From the NCBI GenBank assembly GCA_019508105.1, contig JAEKMB010000275.1, forward strand, positions 1-5,595: a stretch of 5,595 nt of DNA, read 5' to 3'. The position numbers and the translations under genes were made by a program. The stretch is from Alphaproteobacteria bacterium. Its GTDB lineage: Bacteria; Pseudomonadota; Alphaproteobacteria; Micropepsales; Micropepsaceae. The notes beneath the pieces were generated by a model that saw only the letters and a list, made by a program, of their open reading frames with translations, ran no database searches and was not told the DNA's origin. How positions within the stretch are numbered: position 1 is the first letter of the stretch; each line of letters starts with the position of its first letter. This document shows, piece by piece, positions 1 through 4,903 of the stretch.

Positions 1-30
1 GAAGAGTCGTGTCGCCGCGATCGCCTTCAT
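1..30 (-). CDS. First ten codons of the gene after cdsA (partial, possibly dxr)
   Basis: An ATG at 30-28 overlaps the cdsA TGA (29-27) as ATGA, and its frame stays open to the window edge, giving MKAIAATRLF. A run of six G (minus strand, 41-36) ends 5 nt before this ATG and could act as a ribosome binding site. In many alphaproteobacteria the gene after uppS-cdsA is dxr (1-deoxy-D-xylulose 5-phosphate reductoisomerase), which makes isoprenoid precursors used by UppS. That identity rests only on gene order, because ten residues contain no family motif. A second ATG at 34-32 in another frame (MHEGDRGDTTL) is also open, but it sits 1 nt from the G run and has lower third-position GC, so I prefer 30. 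Confidence 0.4.
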   Translation of the reverse strand, partial: MKAIAATRLF

Positions 31-896
31 GCATGCCCCCCGAACAGGGGATTGAGATGCAGGCCGAACACCAGCAGCGCCAGAACCACGCTGGCGGCGA
101 ATATGGAATCCATGCGGTCGAGGACGCCGCCATGACCGGGGATCAAGCCGCCGGAATCCTTGGTGCCGAAACGACGCTTGACCCAGGATTCAAACAGATC
201 GCCCAGATGGGCGACGATGCTCAATCCCACGGCAAAAACCACCGCCGCCAGGACATTGAAGCTGAAGAAAGCGATATAGGCGGCAAAAACCGCGGCCGCG
301 GTGATGCTGCCGCCGATGGTGCCGGCCCAGGTCTTGCCCGGTGAAATGCGCGGCGCGATCTTGGTGCCGCCGATCAGCTTGCCGAATACCAGCGCGCCGG
401 TGTCGGTGGCCCACACGATCAGGAACAGGCCCAGTATGTACCATGTGCCCTGGGAAGGCAGCGCCTTGAGCGCCACCAGGGCGCAGGAAGGCAGCCCGAT
501 ATAAAGCACCCCGCCGCCATGCCAGAGCGGGTTGTCATTGCGCTGGCGCGCCACCACAAACGCCGCGACGGTGCCGATGGCGAGGAAGGCCAGGGCGGCC
601 GGTGCGACGCGCAAAACAAGCGCCGCGACGGCGCAGGCGATAGAGGCGACGGTGATGATAGTCTGGATATGGATGGGCTGCTGGTCGGCCATGTCGCGCT
701 GGGCAGGACTGCGCACCAGCCGATGCCATTCGCGCGAAGCAAACAGCGCCATCACCACCGTCACGGCAGCAAACGGTACGGGATTGGGCAGCGTGGCCAA
801 TGCAATGGCGACAAACGCCAGAAAAAGCCCGAACAGCACGCGCAGGAAGGTCTCGCTGCCGCTGCGAAGAATATTGCCGGAATGAAGCTGACTCAT
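27..896 (-). CDS. cdsA: Phosphatidate cytidylyltransferase (CDP-diacylglycerol synthase)
   Basis: This integral membrane enzyme converts phosphatidic acid and CTP to CDP-diacylglycerol and diphosphate, the branch point to phosphatidylethanolamine, phosphatidylglycerol and cardiolipin. The predicted protein has 289 residues, close to the usual 270-290, and consists mostly of hydrophobic segments (about 17-36, 39-53, 79-96, 99-116, 152-171, 195-230 and 264-280). The complete CDS family signature lies at 237-263: S237-W-V-K-R, K246-D247, H255-G-G and D260-R-M-D263. The conserved upstream elements ATDTGA (163-168) and ISPGKTWAG (184-192) are also present. The frame is open further upstream to a GTG at 998, but that would overlap uppS by about 100 nt and add a non-conserved Arg-rich extension. 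The ATG at 896 begins 2 nt after the uppS TGA. No good Shine-Dalgarno precedes it, which suggests translation coupled to uppS. Product confidence is very high. Confidence 0.96.
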   Translation of the reverse strand: MSQLHSGNILRSGSETFLRVLFGLFLAFVAIALATLPNPVPFAAVTVVMALFASREWHRLVRSPAQRDMADQQPIHIQTIITVASIACAVAALVLRVAPAALAFLAIGTVAAFVVARQRNDNPLWHGGGVLYIGLPSCALVALKALPSQGTWYILGLFLIVWATDTGALVFGKLIGGTKIAPRISPGKTWAGTIGGSITAAAVFAAYIAFFSFNVLAAVVFAVGLSIVAHLGDLFESWVKRRFGTKDSGGLIPGHGGVLDRMDSIFAASVVLALLVFGLHLNPLFGGHA

Positions 897-898
897 GC

Positions 899-1633
899 TC
901 ACGCCACGGCTTCCGAATCCAGCGCTCCGAAGCGGCGCTCGCGGGCGGCGAATTGCTCCAGCGCGGCGCTGAGGGCGGCTCGGTCGAAGTCCGGCCACAG
1001 TGTGTCGAGGAACAGCAGCTCGGCATAGGCCGACTGCCAGAGCAGGAAGTTGGACAGCCGGTGTTCGCCCGAGGTGCGGATAACCAGGTCCGGCGCCGGC
1101 AGAGCGCTGGTGAACAGGCGGGTGGCGAACAGTTCCGGGGTGATGGTTTCGGGATCCAGCCGCCCGTCCTTGGCGGCGCGCGCCAGTTCCTGGGCCGCGG
1201 CGGCGATCTCTTCCTGTCCGCCATAGTCGAAGGCGAAGGTCAGATTCATGCCGGTATTTTTGGCGGTGCGGGCTTCCGAATCCTGGATCATCTGCTGGAT
1301 GTCGGAGGCAACGCGGCCGCGATGGCCGATGATCCGCATGCGGACGTTACGTTCCACCAGCTCGTCCATGTCGCTGCGGAAATAGGCGCGGAACAGGCCC
1401 ATCAGCGCGCCCACCTCGGTCTTGGGGCGCTTCCAGTTCTCGCTGCTGAAGGCGAACAGAGTGAGATTCTCCAGCCCGATATCGCAGGCCGCGCGCACGG
1501 TCTCGCGCACCGCGCTCATCCCGGCATAATGCCCGGCTTCGCGCGGCAGGTAGCGTTTCTTCGCCCAGCGTCCATTGCCGTCCATGATGACGGCGACATG
1601 CTTGGGCAGGTGCGATTGCGTGTTCTCCGGCAA
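899..1633 (-). CDS. uppS: Undecaprenyl diphosphate synthase (cis-prenyltransferase), likely TTG start
   Basis: The enzyme condenses isopentenyl diphosphate onto farnesyl diphosphate in cis configuration, giving the C55 undecaprenyl diphosphate that carries peptidoglycan and other envelope glycans. The 244-residue protein is of normal family length. It shows VIMDGNGRWA (15-24) with the Mg-binding Asp at 18, His35, the SSENWKRP block (63-70), and RTSGEHRLSNFLLWQ (186-200) with the diphosphate-binding arginines 186 and 192, followed by SAYAELLF with Glu205. These positions keep a constant offset of 8 from the E. coli enzyme (Asp26, His43, Arg194, Arg200, Glu213). The start appears to be TTG (1633-1631), 2 nt after the frr TGA. 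There is no ATG or GTG in frame between there and Met17, which directly precedes the catalytic Asp. A weak CAGG (1644-1641) lies 7 nt upstream. An in-frame CTG at 1639 is a less likely alternative. Its end lies 2 nt before cdsA. Confidence 0.96.
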   Translation of the reverse strand: MPENTQSHLPKHVAVIMDGNGRWAKKRYLPREAGHYAGMSAVRETVRAACDIGLENLTLFAFSSENWKRPKTEVGALMGLFRAYFRSDMDELVERNVRMRIIGHRGRVASDIQQMIQDSEARTAKNTGMNLTFAFDYGGQEEIAAAAQELARAAKDGRLDPETITPELFATRLFTSALPAPDLVIRTSGEHRLSNFLLWQSAYAELLFLDTLWPDFDRAALSAALEQFAARERRFGALDSEAVA

Positions 1634-1635
1634 CG

Positions 1636-2196
1636 TCAGACCTGCATGATTTCCTGCTCCTTGGCATGGAGCGCGGCGTCTATGTCCTTGATATGGGCGT
1701 CGGTCAGCTTCTGCAGCTCATCGCCCTTGGTGTGCTGATCGTCCTGGCTGATCTTGCCGTCCTTTTCGAGCTTCTTGAGCAGGTCCATGCCGTCGCGGCG
1801 CACATTGCGCACGGCAACGCGGGCAGCCTCGGCATATTTTGCCGCCAGCTTGGAGAGCTCCTTGCGGCGTTCCTGGTTCAGCTCGGGCAGCGGGATGCGC
1901 AGCAACTGGCCGTCCATCTGCGGGTTCAGGCCCAGACCGGCATCGCGGATCGCCTTGTCCACCGCCTTGGCCAGGCCCTTGTCCCATACCTGCACAGTGA
2001 TCATGCGGGATTCGGGAGTGGCGATGGAGCCGACCTGGTTGATCGGCACGGCATTGCCATAGGCTTCGACCTTGACTGGGTCCAGCAGGGCGGCGCTGGC
2101 GCGCCCGGTGCGCAGACCACCCAGCTCGGCCTTGAGGGTGCCAATCGCGCCGTTCATGCGGCGGTCGAGTTCATCCTTGTTATAGGCATCAGCCAT
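1636..2196 (-). CDS. frr: Ribosome recycling factor
   Basis: RRF acts with EF-G in the cytosol to split the post-termination ribosome and free the mRNA and tRNA. The product has 186 residues, against 185 in E. coli. Family blocks are present in order: [12 protein letters not shown] (28-39), [13 protein letters not shown] (46-58), [13 protein letters not shown] (71-83), [14 protein letters not shown] (101-114) and VRNVRRDG (129-136), whose arginines contact 23S rRNA in the family. The helical arms with heptad-like spacing (about 1-30 and 105-185) and the short beta-rich domain II (about 31-104) match the L-shaped RRF fold. The ATG at 2196 has a GGAG 8 nt upstream. The 67-nt gap to pyrH (2197-2263) contains a TGGATCCA palindrome, but I see no convincing promoter or terminator there, so frr is probably cotranscribed with pyrH. 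Confidence 0.97.
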   Translation of the reverse strand: MADAYNKDELDRRMNGAIGTLKAELGGLRTGRASAALLDPVKVEAYGNAVPINQVGSIATPESRMITVQVWDKGLAKAVDKAIRDAGLGLNPQMDGQLLRIPLPELNQERRKELSKLAAKYAEAARVAVRNVRRDGMDLLKKLEKDGKISQDDQHTKGDELQKLTDAHIKDIDAALHAKEQEIMQV

Positions 2197-2204
2197 ATCC
2201 GTCG

Positions 2205-2208
2205 CTCC
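2205..2208 (-). promoter_or_regulatory. frr ribosome binding site
   Basis: GGAG on the minus strand lies 8 nt before the frr ATG. It supports the ATG at 2196 as the start. An overlapping ATG that begins just before this GGAG is out of frame with frr. Confidence 0.7.
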
Positions 2209-2263
2209 ATCCCCCCGAAAGCATGCCAGTGGATCCAGATTACCCTAAGACCCCGGCACCGCT

Positions 2264-2986
2264 TCATTTTTCTTCGATAATGGTTGCCCGGCCCTGGCCC
2301 CTGAGCACCTTGGCCAGCGCGCCGGGCTCGGACAGGGCAAATACCAGGATCGGGATGCCGTTTTCCCGGGACAGCGAGATGGCCGCCGCGTCCATAACCT
2401 GAAGATTCTGGGCTAACACCTCGTGATAGCTAAGAGAATCATAGCGCTTGGCATCCGGGAACTTCTTGGGGTCGGCGCTATAGACCCCGTCCACCTGGGT
2501 GGCCTTGAGCATGGCGTCGCAGGCCATTTCGGCCGCCCTGAGCGCCGCCGCGGTGTCGGTGGTGAAAAAGGGATTGCCGGTGCCGGCCGCGAAAATCACC
2601 ACCCGGCCCTTTTCCATGTGCCGGATGGCCCGGCGGCGGATATAGGGCTCGCAGACATTGTTCATGGCGATGGCCGATTGGACCCGGGAGGGCAGCCCGA
2701 CCCGCTCCAGCCCCGCCTGCAGCGCCAGTGCGTTCATCACCGTGGCCAGCATGCCCATGTAATCGGCGGTGGAACGGTCAATGCCCTTGGCTGATCCGGC
2801 AAGGCCCCTGAAGATATTGCCGCCGCCCACCACCATGCAGATTTCGGTGCCGGCGGCATGGGCTTCCTGCACATCGCGGGCGATGCGGTCGACCACATCG
2901 ATGTTGATGCCAAAGGCGTCGGCCCCCATCAACGCCTCGCCGGAGACCTTGAGCAGGATCCGGCGGTATTTTGGCGCGACAGACAT
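2264..2986 (-). CDS. pyrH: Uridylate kinase (UMP kinase)
   Basis: Bacterial UMP kinase phosphorylates UMP to UDP with ATP, the first step of pyrimidine nucleotide activation for RNA, DNA and sugar-nucleotide synthesis. It is a cytosolic hexamer of the amino acid kinase fold. The 240-residue length matches the family. Visible motifs are the N-terminal KVSGEAL (13-19), [10 protein letters not shown] (52-61) which binds phosphate, [15 protein letters not shown] (75-89), the UMP/ATP-site segment [14 protein letters not shown] (134-147), [13 protein letters not shown] (161-173) and VMDAAAISL (197-205). The ATG at 2986 follows the tsf TAA by 14 nt, with a GAGG in that gap. Placement between tsf and frr is the standard arrangement in proteobacteria. 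Family enzymes are controlled by UTP inhibition and GTP activation; no transcriptional signal specific to pyrH is visible. Confidence 0.97.
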   Translation of the reverse strand: MSVAPKYRRILLKVSGEALMGADAFGINIDVVDRIARDVQEAHAAGTEICMVVGGGNIFRGLAGSAKGIDRSTADYMGMLATVMNALALQAGLERVGLPSRVQSAIAMNNVCEPYIRRRAIRHMEKGRVVIFAAGTGNPFFTTDTAAALRAAEMACDAMLKATQVDGVYSADPKKFPDAKRYDSLSYHEVLAQNLQVMDAAAISLSRENGIPILVFALSEPGALAKVLRGQGRATIIEEK

Positions 2987-2994
2987 GGACGAGA

Positions 2995-2998
2995 CCTC
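2995..2998 (-). promoter_or_regulatory. pyrH ribosome binding site
   Basis: GAGG on the minus strand lies 8 nt before the pyrH ATG and only 2 nt after the tsf stop codon. A ribosome terminating on tsf would therefore cover it, which favours coupled translation of pyrH. Confidence 0.65.
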
Positions 2999-3000
2999 GG

Positions 3001-3924
3001 TTAGCGGGTGCCTGCCATCTGGGCGACTTCATCGGCAAAATCGGCTTCGGCCTTTTCGATGCCCTCGCCGACCTGGAAGCGGACAAAGCCTTCGATCTCG
3101 ACCGGAGCGCCCAGATCCTTGGAGGCCTTTTCGATCAGCTTGGCGATCGGGGTCTCGTTGTCCAGCATATAGACCTGCTGCATCAGCACCACGTCCTCAT
3201 AGTACTTGCGCATACGGCCTTCCATCATCTTCTCGACCACGGCTTCCGGCTTGCCCGACTGTAGCGCGATGTCCTTCTGGACATTGTATTCGCGCTCGAC
3301 CACCGCCTTGTCGAGATGTTCCTTGGTCAGCGCCAGCGGCGAAGCAGCGGCGACGTGCATGGCCAGATTCTTGGCCAGGGCGGCCAGCTTGTCCTTGTCG
3401 GCGGTGGACTTCAGGCCCACCAGCACGCCGATCTTGCCCAGTTCCGGCGAGGCGGCATTGTGGACGTAAGCGGCAACCACGCCGGGATCGACGGATAAAG
3501 CAGCAGCGCGGCGCACGCTCATATTCTCGCCGATCTTGGCAACCAGCTCGGTCAGGGTCTGCTGCACGGTGGAGGAGCCCATCGGGTGGGCCAGCAGCTT
3601 TTCCAGATCGCCGCCCTGCTTGAGGGCCAGCTTGGAGGCGTCCTTGACGAAGGTCTTGAACTCTTCGTTGCGGGCGACGAAGTCGGTTTCGGCATTCACT
3701 TCCAGCAGCACACCGGTATTGGCATCCACCGCCACGCCCACCAGGCCTTCGGCGGCGGCGCGGCCGGCCTTCTTGGCGGCCTTGGAAATGCCCTTCTTGC
3801 GCAGCCAGTCGATGGCCGCTTCCATGTCCCCGCCCGTTTCGGTCAGGGCATTCTTGCAGTCCATCATGCCCGCGCCGGTCTTGTCGCGCAGGTCCTTCAC
3901 CATGGAAGCGGTGATGTTCGCCAT
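3001..3924 (-). CDS. tsf: Translation elongation factor Ts
   Basis: EF-Ts is the guanine nucleotide exchange factor that releases GDP from EF-Tu. The product has 307 residues, slightly longer than the 283 of E. coli and typical for alphaproteobacteria. The N-terminal UBA-like domain carries signature 1, [16 protein letters not shown] (12-27), and [16 protein letters not shown] (40-55). Signature 2, [15 protein letters not shown] (75-89), contains the Asp81-Phe82 pair that in the family inserts next to the Mg site of EF-Tu. The dimerisation and coiled-coil segments follow (about 200-265), with [32 protein letters not shown] as the conserved end (259-290). The ATG at 3924 has a GGAG 6 nt upstream. 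It lies 57 nt downstream of rpsB, and the gap holds a strong hairpin. Gene order rpsB-tsf is nearly universal in bacteria. Confidence 0.97.
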   Translation of the reverse strand: MANITASMVKDLRDKTGAGMMDCKNALTETGGDMEAAIDWLRKKGISKAAKKAGRAAAEGLVGVAVDANTGVLLEVNAETDFVARNEEFKTFVKDASKLALKQGGDLEKLLAHPMGSSTVQQTLTELVAKIGENMSVRRAAALSVDPGVVAAYVHNAASPELGKIGVLVGLKSTADKDKLAALAKNLAMHVAAASPLALTKEHLDKAVVEREYNVQKDIALQSGKPEAVVEKMMEGRMRKYYEDVVLMQQVYMLDNETPIAKLIEKASKDLGAPVEIEGFVRFQVGEGIEKAEADFADEVAQMAGTR

Positions 3925-3930
3925 CTAAGT

Positions 3931-3934
3931 CTCC
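3931..3934 (-). promoter_or_regulatory. tsf ribosome binding site
   Basis: GGAG on the minus strand lies 6 nt before the tsf ATG. It is only 5 nt downstream of the base of the 3968-3940 hairpin, so folding of that hairpin next to the site may affect ribosome access. Confidence 0.7.
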
Positions 3935-3939
3935 ATTCA

Positions 3940-3968
3940 GGCCCGCACGCCGTTGGGCGCGGCGGGCC
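3940..3968 (-). promoter_or_regulatory. Strong intergenic RNA hairpin between rpsB and tsf
   Basis: The minus strand reads GGCCCGC (3968-3962), one bulged C (3961), GCGCC (3960-3956), loop CAAC (3955-3952), GGCGT (3951-3947), GCGGGCC (3946-3940). This gives 12 base pairs, of which 11 are G-C and one is G-U. It lies 13 nt after the rpsB stop and 5 nt before the tsf Shine-Dalgarno. The 3' flank is TGAAT, with no run of T, so it is not a standard intrinsic terminator. It may be a partial attenuator, a block to 3' exonuclease decay that protects rpsB mRNA, or a translational control element. The structure is seen in the sequence; the role is inferred. Confidence 0.6.
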
Positions 3969-3981
3969 AATCACATGAAAA

Positions 3982-4761
3982 TTAAGCGGTCGCCGGTTCG
4001 GCTTCGACTGCTTGCGGGCCGGTATCGACAATGTCCTCGGCCGCACCCAGATCCACGCCGGCGTCGGTCTGGCCCTGGCCAAGACCGTCGATCACGGCAC
4101 GGGCCGCCAGGTCGCAATAAAGCGCGATGGCGCGGGCGGCGTCGTCATTGCCGGGGATCGGGAAGGCGATGCCGTCCGGATCGGAGTTGGAATCCAGCAC
4201 CGCCATGACCGGGATGCCCAGCTTGCGGGCTTCGGCGATGGCAATGGCTTCCTTGTTGGTGTCGATCACGAACAACAGGTTCGGCACGCCGCCCATTTCC
4301 TTGATGCCGCCCAGCGAACGCTCCAGCTTGTCCTGCTCGCGCAAGAGGCCCAGCAATTCCTTCTTGGTCAGGCCGGACTCACCGGCGCTGGTCAGGGTCT
4401 CTTCGATGGTGCGCAGGCGCTTGATCGAATGGCTGATGGTCTGCCAGTTGGTGAGCGTGCCGCCCAGCCAGCGATGATTGACATAATACTGGGCGCAGCG
4501 CTTGGCGGCCGCGGCGATCGGCTCGGAGGCCTGGCGCTTGGTGCCCACGAACAGGATGCGCCCGCCGCCGGCGGCGGTCTCGCGCAAAGTCACCAGCGCA
4601 CGGTGCAGCAGGGGCACGGTCTGGGTGAGGTCGAGAATATGGATGTCGTTGCGCTGCCCATAGATGAACGGCGCCATCTTCGGATTCCAGCGCTGCTGGC
4701 GGTGGCCGAAATGCGCGCCCGACTCGAGCAGTTGGCGCATGGAAAATTCTGGCAAAGCCAT
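3982..4761 (-). CDS. rpsB: 30S ribosomal protein S2
   Basis: S2 is a late-assembling protein of the small ribosomal subunit; it binds 16S rRNA near S1 at the back of the 30S body and is needed for S1 attachment. The 259-residue product begins [20 protein letters not shown], with the conserved N-terminal S2 block [19 protein letters not shown] (11-29). Further blocks are FVGTKRQA (71-78), [15 protein letters not shown] (94-108), the coiled-coil hairpin (about 112-155) and the second S2 signature from P160 through [21 protein letters not shown] to 184. The last 25 or so residues form an Ala/Glu/Asp-rich tail, longer than the 241-residue E. coli protein. The frame stays open upstream to an ATG at 4860, but the ATG at 4761 has an AAGGAG 9 nt ahead and matches the conserved N terminus. 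Its leader contains a candidate regulatory RNA; S2 is known to repress its own operon in gamma-proteobacteria. Confidence 0.98.
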   Translation of the reverse strand: MALPEFSMRQLLESGAHFGHRQQRWNPKMAPFIYGQRNDIHILDLTQTVPLLHRALVTLRETAAGGGRILFVGTKRQASEPIAAAAKRCAQYYVNHRWLGGTLTNWQTISHSIKRLRTIEETLTSAGESGLTKKELLGLLREQDKLERSLGGIKEMGGVPNLLFVIDTNKEAIAIAEARKLGIPVMAVLDSNSDPDGIAFPIPGNDDAARAIALYCDLAARAVIDGLGQGQTDAGVDLGAAEDIVDTGPQAVEAEPATA

Positions 4762-4770
4762 AAGATCAGT

Positions 4771-4776
4771 CTCCTT
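4771..4776 (-). promoter_or_regulatory. rpsB ribosome binding site
   Basis: AAGGAG on the minus strand lies 9 nt before the ATG at 4761. It is the site that fixes the rpsB start and argues against the longer frame beginning at 4860. Confidence 0.85.
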
Positions 4777-4790
4777 TACCGGTTGGCCAG

Positions 4791-4860
4791 ATGCGGGGAT
4801 TACCTCCTGGGAGGCACCGGACGGCGACGGCAGAACACCTGCCGAAAGCCATCCCCGCAT
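4791..4860 (-). ncRNA. Candidate structured leader RNA of rpsB (three-way junction)
   Basis: In the rpsB 5' leader, ATGCGGGGAT (4860-4851) and ATCCCCGCAT (4800-4791) form a perfect 10-bp stem enclosing 50 nt. Inside are two more hairpins: CGGCAG/CTGCCG (4844-4839 with 4833-4828, loop GTGTT), and TGCCTC/GAGGTA (4816-4811 with 4806-4801, loop CCAG, one G-U pair). The second abuts the closing stem with no unpaired base, as expected for coaxial stacking in a three-way junction. The element ends 14 nt before the rpsB Shine-Dalgarno. I do not recognise a named RNA family. Autoregulation by S2 is a reasonable inference from position, and an alternative is a passive stabilising 5' structure. It could also be chance folding of GC-rich DNA, though a perfect 10-bp pair in 70 nt makes that less likely. 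Confidence 0.5.
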
Positions 4861-4874
4861 GCGAGATGGCGGGG

Positions 4875-4903
4875 CTTATACGGGCCTAAACCCTTGCCTG
4901 CAA
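4875..4903 (-). promoter_or_regulatory. Candidate sigma70-type promoter for rpsB
   Basis: On the minus strand TTGCAG (4903-4898) and TATAAG (4880-4875) are separated by exactly 17 nt. The -10 box matches TATAAT at five of six positions; the -35 box keeps TTG. Initiation about 7 nt downstream would fall near 4868-4866, giving a leader of roughly 105 nt whose structured part begins within about 8 nt of the 5' end. The -35 box lies inside the last codons of the upstream gene. Upstream readthrough remains possible. Confidence 0.45.

Noticed and set aside
27..998. Longer cdsA starting at the GTG at 998
   Set aside because: It would overlap uppS by about 100 nt and add an Arg/Pro-rich stretch read from uppS in another frame. 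The ATG at 896 directly follows the uppS stop.
800..1738. Plus-strand open frame of 312 codons opposite cdsA, uppS and frr
   Set aside because: It crosses three real genes on the other strand, has no family motif, and is explained by antisense third-position GC bias.
2197..2263. Possible promoter or terminator between pyrH and frr
   Set aside because: I found only a TGGATCCA palindrome and a weak TGCC/GGCA pairing, with no U tract and no credible -35/-10 pair.
3940..3968. Calling the rpsB-tsf hairpin an intrinsic terminator
   Set aside because: The stem is strong, but it is followed by TGAAT and not by a T run, and it leads straight into the tsf ribosome binding site.
3982..4860. Longer rpsB starting at the ATG at 4860
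   Set aside because: The 33 extra residues are not part of S2, no binding site precedes that ATG, and AAGGAG lies 9 nt before the ATG at 4761.
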